Source: Algihabitans sp965233705 (GTDB lineage Bacteria; Pseudomonadota; Alphaproteobacteria; Kiloniellales; DSM-21159). From it: a stretch of DNA of 64,000 nucleotides. Under the pieces are notes generated by a model. It ran no database searches, was not told the origin of the DNA, and saw nothing but the letters and a program-made list of their open reading frames with translations. The stretch spans positions 868,001 through 932,000 of the forward strand of contig CBDDTF010000001.1 in assembly GCA_965233705.1 (NCBI GenBank), given 5' to 3'. This document shows, piece after piece, positions 23,464 to 32,096 of the stretch. Numbering within the stretch: the stretch's first letter is position 1; every line of letters begins with the position of its first letter. The position numbers and the translations under genes are program-made.

Positions 23464-24255
23464 ATGCCCGGCCGCCTGGCCCCGACATCGCGCCGCCGCC
23501 TTCTGCGGCTTGCCCTCGCCGTTGCGCTCTGCGGCCTGGCGGCCGTGGGGCCGCGCGCCGCCACCGCAGCGGACTCCGCCGGCCCCGGCGCCATCGCTGC
23601 CCTGCCGCAGGCCTCCGCCTGGGAGCTCTGCGTGCGCCACATCGCCGCAGCCGAACGGCTGCTGTCCCTGCCGCGGCACCTGCTGACCGCGATCTCGCGC
23701 ACCGAATCGGGCCGCTGGAGCAGCGAGCGGCAGGCACATCTTGCCTGGCCCTGGACGGTGATGGCCGAGGGAAGGGGGCGATATCTGCCCAGCAAGGCGG
23801 CCGCCGTTGCCGAGGTGGAGGCGCTCAAGGCCAAGGGCGTGCGCAACATCGACGTCGGCTGCATGCAGATCAACCTGCGCTACCACCCCGAGGCCTTCGA
23901 CTCCCTGGAGCAGGCCTTCGACCCCGCGTTCAACGTCGCCTACGCCGCCAAGTTCCTGACCGACCTGCGGGCCGAGACCAATAGCTGGACCAAGGCGGTG
24001 GGGCGCTACCACTCGGCCACGCCAATCCACGCCAACCGCTATCGCGGCAAGGTTTTCGATTACTGGAACGAGGAAAAACGCCTAGCCGCCGAGGCGGCGC
24101 GGGCGGCGCGGCGGGCCGCCCGGCAAGCCGCCGCCACTGCCACGCCGGCGGGCCCGCCGGCGGCGAGCGCCGCAGCCGCTCCGGCGTCGGGCGCCGGGCG
24201 CGACGCCCGCCTGGCCAGCCTCGCCGGCCAGACGGCCCCCGGCGCGCTGCGCTAG
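23464..24255 (+). CDS. Secreted lytic transglycosylase, SLT domain
   Basis: This 263-residue protein has a signal peptide (RRRLLRLALAVALCGLAAV, cleaved near ATA-A at about 36) and a compact SLT/lysozyme-like domain. The catalytic Glu is in ISRTESGRW near residue 79, followed by DVGCMQINLRYHPEAF and AAKFLTDLRAETNSW..AVGRYHS. Such enzymes cut peptidoglycan without water, for remodelling or to open holes for cell-envelope machines. The C-terminal 50 residues are Ala/Pro-rich. The ATG at 23464 has a GGAGG site. Confidence 0.9.
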   Translation: MPGRLAPTSRRRLLRLALAVALCGLAAVGPRAATAADSAGPGAIAALPQASAWELCVRHIAAAERLLSLPRHLLTAISRTESGRWSSERQAHLAWPWTVMAEGRGRYLPSKAAAVAEVEALKAKGVRNIDVGCMQINLRYHPEAFDSLEQAFDPAFNVAYAAKFLTDLRAETNSWTKAVGRYHSATPIHANRYRGKVFDYWNEEKRLAAEAARAARRAARQAAATATPAGPPAASAAAAPASGAGRDARLASLAGQTAPGALR

Positions 24256-24292
24256 CGCGACATCGCTCTGCCCTTAATCTGTTAGAGCAGAG

Positions 24293-24703
24293 TCAGCCGG
24301 CCTGAAGGGATCGTGGCGCGGCGAGGAGCGCGGCGCGGATCTCCGCGGCCTGGGGGGACCAGTCGGCCCAGGCCTGAGCGTCGAAGCCCCAGCGGTTCCT
24401 GTGGTCCGGCGCGGCGCCGGCGGCCAGCAGCCGGTCGACCGCCTCCCGATGGCCGCGGGCGGCGGCCAGCATCAGCGGCGTGTTGCCGGCATCGCTGGCG
24501 CGGTCGACCTCGGCGCCGCGCGCCAGCAGGGCGTCGATCAGCGCGACGTCGCCCTTTCCGGCGGCGTGGTAGAGCAGGCTGCAGCCCCAACGGTCGCGGG
24601 CGCCGGCCCCGTCGGACGAACCGCCGTCGGCGTCGAGCGCGACCAGCAGCGCCGCCGTCTCGCCGCGGTCGAGCAGGTCGAAGAGGTCGCGGGTCTCGGT
24701 CAT
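24293..24703 (-). CDS. Small ankyrin-repeat protein
   Basis: This 136-residue protein has three ankyrin-type repeats: GCSLLYHAAGKGDVALIDALLARGA, NTPLMLAAARGHREAVDRLLAAGA, and a third capped by FDAQAWADWSPQ. Ankyrin repeats bind proteins. There is no signal peptide. The ATG at 24703 has a GGTGGA site. It is convergent with the transglycosylase gene and monocistronic, so the partner is unknown. Confidence 0.85.
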   Translation of the reverse strand: MTETRDLFDLLDRGETAALLVALDADGGSSDGAGARDRWGCSLLYHAAGKGDVALIDALLARGAEVDRASDAGNTPLMLAAARGHREAVDRLLAAGAAPDHRNRWGFDAQAWADWSPQAAEIRAALLAAPRSLQAG

Positions 24704-24871
24704 GGCTCCACCCTTCTGGCAGCAAGGGGCCGCGCGCGGGCTGCCCCGCACCAGCCGCTTCGGGTTATTCCGCGCCCCGCCCCGGCGCGTCAAGGCGGGG
24801 CGTCAAGGCGGCGCACCGGCCCGGCGTGATGGGGACGGTGCTGACCGGCGGCCGGCTGCGGCCCGGTGGTC

Positions 24872-25795
24872 TCAGGCCGCCCAGTCGACGCGGCCCTGCA
24901 TGCAGAGCTGCCGGTCCGGCCCCTCGACCCAGAGGTCGGCGCCCGCCGGGGCGGCGCCGGCATCGGGCGCGCCGCAGACCGTGAAGGGCGCGGTGTCGAA
25001 GACCGGCGCCAGGGCGCGGAAGCGGAAGGCGGCGATGCGCCGCTCCGGCGCCTCGCGGCGCGCCAGGTCGACCATCAGGGTCGCCAGCAGCGGCCCGTGC
25101 ACGATCAGCCCCGGATAGCCCTCCACCCCGGTCACGTAGGGTTGGTCGTAGTGGATACGGTGGCCGTTGAAGGTCAGCGCGGAATAGCGGAACAGCAGCA
25201 CCGGGTCCGGGTGTAGCGCCCGCGACCAGACGGGCGTACGCGCGCTCGCCGCGCCGGCGCGCGCCGCCTCGCCCGGCTTGGCGGCCGCGCGGTAGACGAT
25301 GTCCTGTTCCTCCGCCAAGACGGCGCCCTCGGCGTCGGCGACCTCATGGCGCAGGGTGACGAAGGCCAGGGGGCCGCTGCGCCCCTGCTTCAGGGTGATG
25401 GCCGCGATCTCCGAGCGCTTGGTCAGCACGGCGCCGATGCGGATCGGCCGCTGCCAGCTCACCCGGCTGCCGGCCCACATGCGCCGCGGCAGGTCGATCG
25501 GCGGCAGGAACTGGCCGCGCGCGGCATGGCCGTCGGGGCCCAGGCGCGACAACGCCGCCACCTCCCAGAAGTAGATCCAGTGCCAGAGCTCCGGCAGCGC
25601 CGCGCCCTCGGTCAGCGGCGCGGCGGGCGACTCCAGCGTCGCCTGCAGCGCGGCGGCGCGGCCCAGGTCGGCGCGGTCGCTCTGGCTCTGCTGCCGGCCC
25701 ACCCAGGCCCGCAGCTCGGGGCCGAGTTCGGGGGGCTGCTCCGGAGTCTGCTCTGGGCTCGGCCCTGGGGTCTGCTGGGGGCTCGAATCACTCAT
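24872..25795 (-). CDS. FAS1-like/MaoC-type hotdog dehydratase
   Basis: This 307-residue double-hotdog hydratase has an N-terminal half with WHWIYFWEVA and RRMWAGSRVSWQRPIRIG and a C-terminal hotdog with the catalytic pattern SALTFNGHRIHYDQPY and VHGPLLATLMVDL. The family includes mesaconyl-C4-CoA hydratase and HTD2-like enzymes. The first 30 residues are a Pro/Glu/Gln-rich tract. The ATG overlaps the stop of the CoA-transferase gene (ATGA). The pair suggests activation and hydration of a C5 dicarboxylic acid such as mesaconate, itaconate or citramalate, but the exact substrate is inferred. Confidence 0.85.
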   Translation of the reverse strand: MSDSSPQQTPGPSPEQTPEQPPELGPELRAWVGRQQSQSDRADLGRAAALQATLESPAAPLTEGAALPELWHWIYFWEVAALSRLGPDGHAARGQFLPPIDLPRRMWAGSRVSWQRPIRIGAVLTKRSEIAAITLKQGRSGPLAFVTLRHEVADAEGAVLAEEQDIVYRAAAKPGEAARAGAASARTPVWSRALHPDPVLLFRYSALTFNGHRIHYDQPYVTGVEGYPGLIVHGPLLATLMVDLARREAPERRIAAFRFRALAPVFDTAPFTVCGAPDAGAAPAGADLWVEGPDRQLCMQGRVDWAA

Positions 25796-26940
25796 TGCGC
25801 GGCCGCGTCTCCCTCGTCTGCGAATTCCCGGCGCAGCGCCGGGCCCTGTTCGTCCAGAGCCGGCACCCGGCCCAGCTCCACCGCCTCGCCGACCAGCCGC
25901 GCCGGCGGCGCCACCAGCTCCAGCGCGCCGGCCGGGCTGTCCACCGGGGCGCGGCGTAGCTGCGGATGGCCGGCCAGGTCGGCGACGCTGTTGACCCGGC
26001 CGTAGGCGATCCGCGCCGCCTCCAGCCGGCGCACCGCCTCGGCGCGGTCGAGCCGGCCCCAGACCTCGGCGATCGCCGCGTCCAGGGCCGGGCGGTTGGC
26101 CACGCGCGCCGAGTTGTCGGCAAAGCGCGGATCGGCGGTCAGCTCGGGACGCGCAAGGACCTGGTCGCAGAAGCGCTGCCACTCGCGCTCGTTCTGGATC
26201 GAGATGACCACCTCGCCGTCGGCCGCGGCATAGGCGCCGTAGGGCGCGATCGAGGGGTGGTTGAGCCCGACCCGCGCCGGCGCCCGCCCGCCGTAGACCT
26301 GGTGCAGCAGCGGCACGGTCATCCAGTCGGCCAGCGCATCGAAGAGGGAGACCTGGATCGCCTTGCCCTGGCCGGTGGCGGCGCGCTCCAGCAGCGCCTC
26401 CAGCACCGCCATGTAGGCATACATGCCCGCGGCGATGTCGCAGACCGACACGCCGACGCGCCCCGGCCCGGCCGGATGGCCGGTGATGCCGGCCAGCCCG
26501 GTCTCCGCCTGGACCAGCAGGTCGTAGGCCTTCATGTCGCGGTAGGGGCCGCTTTCGCCGTAGCCCGAGATGTCGACGGTGATCAGCCGCGGCCGGGCGG
26601 CGCGCAGCGCCTCGGCCCCGATGCCCAGGCGGGCGGCGGCGCCGGGCGCCAGGTTCTGGATCACCACGTCGGCGCGCGCGATCATCCGCCGCAGCAGGGC
26701 CAGATCCTCGGCCCGCTTGAGGTCGAGGGCGATCGACTCCTTGCCGCGGTTGAGCCAGACGAAGTAGGCGCTCTCGCCCTTGGCCACCCGGTCGTAGCCG
26801 CGCGCGAAATCGCCCTCGGGCCGCTCCACCTTGATCACGCGCGCCCCGGCGTCGGCCAGCTTGCAGGCGCAGTAGGGCGCCGCGACGGCCTGCTCGATCG
26901 AGACCACCAGCAAACCCTCCAGCGTCCTGCGGCCCGTCAC
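25792..26940 (-). CDS. Class III (CaiB/BaiF) CoA-transferase
   Basis: This 382-residue enzyme moves CoA between carboxylic acids. The N-terminal LEGLLVVSIEQAVAAPYCACKLADAGARVIKVE and the later VWLNRGKESIALDLK are typical. The catalytic Asp is Asp168 in VSVCDIAAGMYAYMAVLEALL, and the central NVNHPSIAPYG-type region follows (LNHPSIAPYGAY). It is translationally coupled to the hotdog dehydratase. The substrate is probably a dicarboxylate handled by that dehydratase. Confidence 0.9.
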   Translation of the reverse strand: MTGRRTLEGLLVVSIEQAVAAPYCACKLADAGARVIKVERPEGDFARGYDRVAKGESAYFVWLNRGKESIALDLKRAEDLALLRRMIARADVVIQNLAPGAAARLGIGAEALRAARPRLITVDISGYGESGPYRDMKAYDLLVQAETGLAGITGHPAGPGRVGVSVCDIAAGMYAYMAVLEALLERAATGQGKAIQVSLFDALADWMTVPLLHQVYGGRAPARVGLNHPSIAPYGAYAAADGEVVISIQNEREWQRFCDQVLARPELTADPRFADNSARVANRPALDAAIAEVWGRLDRAEAVRRLEAARIAYGRVNSVADLAGHPQLRRAPVDSPAGALELVAPPARLVGEAVELGRVPALDEQGPALRREFADEGDAAAQ

Positions 26941-26997
26941 GCAGCCCTCCCCTTGCTCGTCTTCCCTGCACAGGCCGTCCGTGAACGGCGCGTCACT

Positions 26998-27049
26998 CTA
27001 GGGCGGTTTCCGGCCGTGTGGAACCACGGCGTGGGTTCGCCGGCCGGGC
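26998..27049. repeat. Half copy of the palindromic intergenic element
   Basis: CTAGGGCGGTTTCCG, GTGGAACCACG and CGTGGGTT match the second unit at 45336-45400. The CGATCG/CGATCG arms of the intact copies are CGGCCG/CGGCCG here, a paired change keeping the stem. The outer AAACCGCCC arm is missing. Confidence 0.75.
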
Positions 27050-27077
27050 AACGTCGAGGAACAAGGACCGCAAGAGC

Positions 27078-27668
27078 ATGTCGGACATGAGCAGCGCAAC
27101 GCCGCAACAGCAGCTCCTCAAGGCCTTCGGGGTGGTCTGCGAGGAGATCCCCGAGAAGATCGGGGGTCTGCAGAAGCTGACCATGGAGATCAAGGAGGAG
27201 GGCCTGAGCACCGACCTGCATCTGCTGGTCGAGAAGAACGCCCCGGGGGTGCTGGTGCCGGACATCCCGGTCGAGCACAAGACCGGCGCCGACTGGATCT
27301 GGCTGATGAAGGAGGCCAGCAACAAGCTGATGTTCGTCCAGGCCAAGCGCATCGACCCGGTGACCCTCAGCTATCCCCACCTGGACCATACGGTGGCCGG
27401 CTCGGGCGCGCGCCAGGTCGACCTGCTGATCGACTCGGCGGCGAACGTCGACGCGGAGGTCAGCCCGGACGGCGGCTGGGCGAAGGCCTACTACGTCTTC
27501 TACAACTGGAGCCCGCTGTCCTCGGCCGACAACGGCGTCTTCACCCTGCCCGCCTCGGTGGTGCGCACCCTGGTCGACCAGAGCAAGACGAGGCTGAGCG
27601 ACCTCAAGGGCTCGGGCTACTGGCAGCCGCTGACCGCCCTGGCCGAGGTCTTCTATCCGAAGGAGTGA
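27078..27668 (+). CDS. Hypothetical protein, possible PD-(D/E)XK-like fold
   Basis: This 196-residue soluble protein may belong to the DUF6615-like group, but I am not certain. PVEHKTGADWIWLM (residues 64-77) followed by LMFVQAKRI (84-92) has the spacing of a nuclease-fold site: an acidic residue, Asp72, then Gln88-x-Lys90 on the next strand. A GARQVDLLID helix follows. There is no signal peptide or membrane segment. It is monocistronic, with a fragment of the repeat family directly upstream. Composition is host-like. A restriction-like or DNA-repair role is inference only. Confidence 0.7.
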   Translation: MSDMSSATPQQQLLKAFGVVCEEIPEKIGGLQKLTMEIKEEGLSTDLHLLVEKNAPGVLVPDIPVEHKTGADWIWLMKEASNKLMFVQAKRIDPVTLSYPHLDHTVAGSGARQVDLLIDSAANVDAEVSPDGGWAKAYYVFYNWSPLSSADNGVFTLPASVVRTLVDQSKTRLSDLKGSGYWQPLTALAEVFYPKE

Positions 27669-27744
27669 CCCTTCGCGCCAGAGGGCGCGCGCCCCGCCTA
27701 TAAGGTCGCCGCCTACCAGGTCCCCGGCTTACCGGGTCCCCGCC

Positions 27745-28911
27745 CTAGTAGCTCTTGGGCAGGCCCAGCACCTGCTGGCCGAGGTGGGCGAGGATGAGGT
27801 TGGTCGAGATCGGCGCCACCTGGTAGAGCCGGGTCTCGCGGAACTTGCGCTCGACGTCGTACTCCTCGGCGAAGCCGTAGCCCCCGTGGGTCTGCAGGCA
27901 GACCTCGCCGGCGGCCCAGGAGGCCTCGGCCGCCAGCATCTTGGCCATGTTCGCCTCCGGCCCGCAGGGGCTGCCGGCGTCGAACTTGGCGGCCGCCTCG
28001 CGCACCATGCCGATGGCCGCGCGAAGCTGGGCGTAGGCCTTGGCCAAGGGGAACTGCACGCCCTGGTTCCGCCCGATCGGCTGGCCGAAGACCCGGCGCT
28101 CGGCGGCGTAGTCGCGCGCCTTGGTGACGAACCAGCGCCCGTCGCCCAGGCACTCGCTGGCGATCAGGATGCGCTCGGCGTTCATGCCGTCGAGGATATA
28201 GCGAAAGCCCTCCCCCTCGGTGCCGATCAGCGCCTCGACCGGCACTTGCAGGTCGTCGAAGAAGACCTCCGTGGTGGCGTGGTTGAGCATGGTGCGGATC
28301 GGGCGGATGGTCACGCCGCGCCCGACCGCCTCGCGCAGGTCGACCAGGAAGACCGACAGGCCCTGGCCGCGCTTTTCCACCTGCTCCTTGGGCGTGGTGC
28401 GGGCCAGCAGGATCATCAGGTCCGAGTGTTCCGCCCGGCTGGTCCAGACCTTCTGGCCGTTGATCCGGTAGCCGGCGCCGTCGCGCACCGCCGTGGTGGC
28501 CAGGCTCAGCGTGTCGGTGCCGCTGGTCGGCTCGGTCACGCCGAAGGCCTGCAGACGCAGCTCGCCGCTGGCGATCTTGGGCAGGTAGGCCTGCTTCTGG
28601 GCGTCGCTGCCGTGCCGCAGCAGGGTGCCCATAGTGTACATCTGGGCGTGCGCCGCCGAGGCGTTGCCGCCGGAGGCGTGGATCTCCTCCAGGATCGCGC
28701 AGGCGGCCGACAGCGGCAGACCGGAGCCGCCGAAGGCCTCGGGGATCAGCGCGGCCAGGTAGCCGGCCTCGGTCAGCGCCGCGACGAAGGCGCCCGGATA
28801 GGCCCGCTCGCGGTCGCAGGTCTGCCAGTAGCTGCCGTCGAAGCGCGCGCACAGGGCGCGCACGCCCGCGCGGATGTCGGCGTAGTCCTCGGTCCCGAAG
28901 TCGATCTGCAT
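27745..28911 (-). CDS. Acyl-CoA dehydrogenase family protein
   Basis: This is a 388-residue FAD enzyme that introduces a trans double bond in an acyl-CoA. The N-terminal helical domain ends around 115; LQAFGVTEPTSGTDT (near 130) and the WTSRAEHSDLMILL strand region form the FAD and acyl-CoA pocket; the C-terminal helices include YGFAEEYDVERKFRETRLYQV, where Glu is the usual base position. Length and order fit the family. It stands alone between the hypothetical protein and the methyltransferase; the substrate is unknown. Confidence 0.92.
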   Translation of the reverse strand: MQIDFGTEDYADIRAGVRALCARFDGSYWQTCDRERAYPGAFVAALTEAGYLAALIPEAFGGSGLPLSAACAILEEIHASGGNASAAHAQMYTMGTLLRHGSDAQKQAYLPKIASGELRLQAFGVTEPTSGTDTLSLATTAVRDGAGYRINGQKVWTSRAEHSDLMILLARTTPKEQVEKRGQGLSVFLVDLREAVGRGVTIRPIRTMLNHATTEVFFDDLQVPVEALIGTEGEGFRYILDGMNAERILIASECLGDGRWFVTKARDYAAERRVFGQPIGRNQGVQFPLAKAYAQLRAAIGMVREAAAKFDAGSPCGPEANMAKMLAAEASWAAGEVCLQTHGGYGFAEEYDVERKFRETRLYQVAPISTNLILAHLGQQVLGLPKSY

Positions 28912-29063
28912 GCCGCGGCCGTCCTCCTGTCGCTCGCGGCCCGAGCCTACCCCATCGCGCGCGCGGGTCCAGTGGGGCCTTGATGCCCCGGCCCTGCGCA
29001 GGGATCATGGCGCGGCCGGCGCCACCGGCCCCTCTGTTCCCAACATCCCGACAGCGAGAGACC

Positions 29064-29771
29064 ATGACCGCCAGCCAGACCGCCCCGCGCCGCCGCCATA
29101 CCGAGGTGCTGATCGAGCAGACGGCGCCGGCCGGCAAGACGGCCCTGGACGTGGGCTGCGGCGACGGCGGCCTGGTGCGGGCCCTGGCGCGGGCGGGGGC
29201 GCAGGCCATCGGCCTGGAAATCTCCGAGGGGCAGCTCGCCCGCGCCCGCGCGGCCGAGGCGGTCTCCGGCGCGGACTACCTGGCCGGACAGGCCGAGCAC
29301 CTGCCGTTTCCCGACCGCGACCTGGACCTGGTGATCTTCTTCAACTCGCTGCACCACATCCCGCGGCACAAGATGGACGCCGCCGTCGAGGAGGCCGGCC
29401 GGGTGCTCAAGCCGGACGGGCTGCTCTACGTCGCCGAGCCGCTGGCCGAAGGGCCGAACTTCGATGTGGTGCGCCACTTCGACGACGAGACCCAGGTGCG
29501 CGCCGCCGCCCACCGCACGCTGCAGCGGGCCGCCGCCGCGCCCGGCTGGCAGGACCTGGGCGAGACCTTCTACCGCACCAGCTCGGCCTACGCCGACTTC
29601 GCCAGCTTCCGTGAGCAGATGCTGCAGGTCGACCCCGCGCGCCAGCCGACCTTCGCGGCCAACGCCGCAGTGATCGAGGAGCAGTTCCTGGCCCTTGCCG
29701 AGCGCGACGCCAAGGGACGCTACCGCTTCGACCAGCCGATGCGCGTCAACCTGCTGCGCAAGTCAGGCTGA
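29064..29771 (+). CDS. Class I SAM-dependent methyltransferase
   Basis: This is a 235-residue Methyltransf_11-type enzyme. Motif I is ALDVGCGDGGLVRAL (residues about 27-41), acidic loop motif II ends in GLEISEGQ, and FPDRDLDLVIFFNSLHHI is motif IV. The C-terminal half has no strong substrate signature. The start codon ATG at 29064 has a weak GAGAG site. It is divergent from the acyl-CoA dehydrogenase. The methyl acceptor cannot be told. Confidence 0.9.
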   Translation: MTASQTAPRRRHTEVLIEQTAPAGKTALDVGCGDGGLVRALARAGAQAIGLEISEGQLARARAAEAVSGADYLAGQAEHLPFPDRDLDLVIFFNSLHHIPRHKMDAAVEEAGRVLKPDGLLYVAEPLAEGPNFDVVRHFDDETQVRAAAHRTLQRAAAAPGWQDLGETFYRTSSAYADFASFREQMLQVDPARQPTFAANAAVIEEQFLALAERDAKGRYRFDQPMRVNLLRKSG

Positions 29772-29866
29772 TTCCTCTTCCCGGCGTCCGGGTCTCGTGG
29801 CCGCCCGCCCCGCAAAGCGGGCCGATGCGATCGCAGCCCGCGCCTCAGGCGCCGCTGCGCGAAGCC

Positions 29867-31108
29867 TCAGCCGAGCGCACCGCGGCCGAAGCGGGCGAAG
29901 TCGATCGCCGCGTGGCGGTCCAGGCTGTTGGTCGCCTCGGGCATGGGGTACTTCAGGCCGCTGGCGCAGTTGAACAGCACCGCCTCCTCGTCCGGCGCCA
30001 CCCGGCCCTGGGCCAGGGCCTGACGCCAGGCGGCGTAGCAGGCCGCCCCTTCCGGGCAGAGCAGCAGCCCCTCGTCGCGCGCCACCGTGTCGCGGGCGGC
30101 GACGATCTCGGCATCGTCCACCGCCAGCGCGAAGCCGCCGGACTCCCGCACCGCGCGCAGGATCAGGAAGTCGCCGACGGCGGCCGGCACGCGGATGCCG
30201 GCGGCCAGGGTATGCGCGTCGTCCCACAGTTCGGCCTCCGCGCGGCCCGCCTCCCAGGCGCGCACGATGGGCGCGCAGCCGCTGGCCTGCACCGCCACCA
30301 TGCGCGGACGCTCGGCGCCGATCCAGCCGAGCGCCTCGAGCTCGGCGAAGGCCTTCCACATGCCGATCAGGCCGGTGCCGCCGCCGGTGGGATAGAAGAT
30401 CACGTCGGGCAGGCGCCAGCCGAGCTGCTCGGCCAGCTCCAGGCCCATGGTCTTCTTGCCCTCGATGCGATAGGGCTCCTTCAGGGTCGAGGTGTCGAAC
30501 CAGCCGACCTTGTCCTTGCCGGCCGCGACGATCTTGCCGCAGTCGTTGATCAGGCCGTTCACGCGCCAGACCTCGGCGCCCTGGAGCTGGATCTCGCGCA
30601 GATTGATCTCCGGCGTGTCCTCCGGGCAGAAGACCGTGGCGCGCAGGCCGGCGCGCGCACAGTAGGCGGCCAGGGCGGCGCCGGCGTTGCCGTTGGAGGG
30701 CATCGCCAGGTGCGCAAGGCCCAGCTCCTTGGCCATGGAGACCGCCATGACCAGTCCGCGCGCCTTGAATGAGCCGGTCGGCAGCCGCCCCTCGTCCTTG
30801 ACCAGCAGCGGCCCGCGGGCCCCGGCGGCCCTGGCCAGGCGCGGCAGCTCGACCAGCGGGGTCATCGCCTCGCCCAGGCTCAGCCGATTCTCGGCCCGGC
30901 GCACCGGCAGCAGCTCGCGGTAGCGCCACAGCCCTTCGGTGCGGGCCGCAACGGTGGCGCGCCCGACCTGCGCGCCGAGCGTCTCCAGGTCGTAGCGCAC
31001 CAGCAGCGGCTTGCCGGCGGCCGAGAGATTGTGGACCTGATCGGCCGGAAAGCGTTCCCCCGTCGCCGAGCACTCCAGGTGGGTGACGAAGGTCGGCGTC
31101 TCCCGCAT
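29867..31108 (-). CDS. Threonine synthase-like PLP enzyme
   Basis: This is a 413-residue fold-type II PLP enzyme. It has the N-terminal LECSATGERF zinc-free head, the Schiff-base Lys115 in PTGSFKARG, the phosphate-binding NGNAG loop (SNGNAGAALAAYCA) and a second GGGTGL loop. Its closest match is thrC-type threonine synthase, which makes threonine from phosphohomoserine, but no thrA/thrB neighbours are here. It ends the dgcN-dgcA gene row (4 bases after dgcA), so a dehydratase or racemase role in amino-acid catabolism is equally possible. Confidence 0.85.
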   Translation of the reverse strand: MRETPTFVTHLECSATGERFPADQVHNLSAAGKPLLVRYDLETLGAQVGRATVAARTEGLWRYRELLPVRRAENRLSLGEAMTPLVELPRLARAAGARGPLLVKDEGRLPTGSFKARGLVMAVSMAKELGLAHLAMPSNGNAGAALAAYCARAGLRATVFCPEDTPEINLREIQLQGAEVWRVNGLINDCGKIVAAGKDKVGWFDTSTLKEPYRIEGKKTMGLELAEQLGWRLPDVIFYPTGGGTGLIGMWKAFAELEALGWIGAERPRMVAVQASGCAPIVRAWEAGRAEAELWDDAHTLAAGIRVPAAVGDFLILRAVRESGGFALAVDDAEIVAARDTVARDEGLLLCPEGAACYAAWRQALAQGRVAPDEEAVLFNCASGLKYPMPEATNSLDRHAAIDFARFGRGALG

Positions 31109-31112
31109 GGCC

Positions 31113-32096
31113 TCAGCCCCAGAGCTCCGGTTGCGCCGGCTCGATCACGCTGCCCTCGAAGCGCAGTGCCGGCGTGCGGTCCTCGGCCAGCAGCAGCGGG
31201 CCGTCGAGGTCGACGACCTGGGCGCGCTGGGCCGGCAGGGTGGCCGGCGCCATCGCCAGGGAGGTGCCCAGCATGCAGCCGACCATGATGCTGAAGCCCG
31301 CGGCCTCGGCCTCGGCGACCAGGGCCAGGGCCTCGGTCAGGCCGCCGGTCTTGTCGAGCTTGACGTTGATCAGGTCGTAGCGGCCCTTGAGCTGGGGCAG
31401 CGAGCTGCGGTCGTGGCAGGACTCGTCGGCGCAGAGCGGCACCGGGCGCGGCAGGCCGTCGAGCCCCGCATCGCTGCCGGCCGGCAGCGGCTGCTCGACC
31501 ATCGCCACGCCCAGCCGGGCCAGCTCCGGCGCCAGGCGGCTGTAGGCCTCGGCGTCCCAGCCCTCGTTGGCGTCGACCACCAGCTTGGCGTCGGGGGCGC
31601 CGGCGCGCACCGCCTCGACGCGGGCGAGGTCCTCGGGCCCGGCGAGCTTCAGCTTGAGCAGCGGCCGCGCGGCATTGGCCGCCGCCGCCTCGCCCATGCG
31701 CTCCGGCGTGTCGAGCGAGAGGGTGTAGGCCGTGGTCAGCGGCCCCGGCGCCGGCAGGCCGGCCAGCTCCCAGACCCGCTTTCCGGCGGCCTTGGCCTCC
31801 AGATCCCAGAAGGCGCAGTCGAGCGCATTGCGCGCCGCGCCGGCGGGCAGGGCGGCCTGCAGCGCCTCGCGGTCGAGCTCGCCGCGCTCGAGCGGGCCGC
31901 GCACCGACTCGATGGCGGCGACCACACCCTCGACGGTCTCGCCGTAGCGCGCATAGGGCACGCATTCCCCGCGGCCGCGGCAGGTCCCGGCCTGCAGCTC
32001 GACCAGCACCACCTCGGCGACGGTGCGGCTGCCGCGGGAGATGGTGAAGCTGCCGCGAATCGGAAAGCTCTCGCGGCGAACGGTCAGGCGCGGCAT
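31113..32096 (-). CDS. dgcA: N-acetyl-D-glutamate racemase (DgcA)
   Basis: This 327-residue enolase-superfamily protein is of the dipeptide epimerase/muconate-cycloisomerase type. The catalytic acid-base Lys pair is in LLKLKLAG (KxK) and INVKLDKTGG; metal ligands are Asp in VVDANEGW, Glu in VEQPLP and Asp in CADES. Placed directly after a DUF1611 gene (TGATG overlap), it fits DgcA of the D-glutamate catabolic pathway, which racemises N-acetyl-D-glutamate. The alternative is an L-Ala-D/L-Glu epimerase; the DgcN neighbour favours DgcA. Confidence 0.82.
   Translation of the reverse strand: MPRLTVRRESFPIRGSFTISRGSRTVAEVVLVELQAGTCRGRGECVPYARYGETVEGVVAAIESVRGPLERGELDREALQAALPAGAARNALDCAFWDLEAKAAGKRVWELAGLPAPGPLTTAYTLSLDTPERMGEAAAANAARPLLKLKLAGPEDLARVEAVRAGAPDAKLVVDANEGWDAEAYSRLAPELARLGVAMVEQPLPAGSDAGLDGLPRPVPLCADESCHDRSSLPQLKGRYDLINVKLDKTGGLTEALALVAEAEAAGFSIMVGCMLGTSLAMAPATLPAQRAQVVDLDGPLLLAEDRTPALRFEGSVIEPAQPELWG

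Noticed and set aside
24265..24292. Further copy of the palindromic element after the transglycosylase gene
   Set aside because: CATCGCTCT and TTAGAGC are similar, but the hairpin core is absent and the match is too short to claim.
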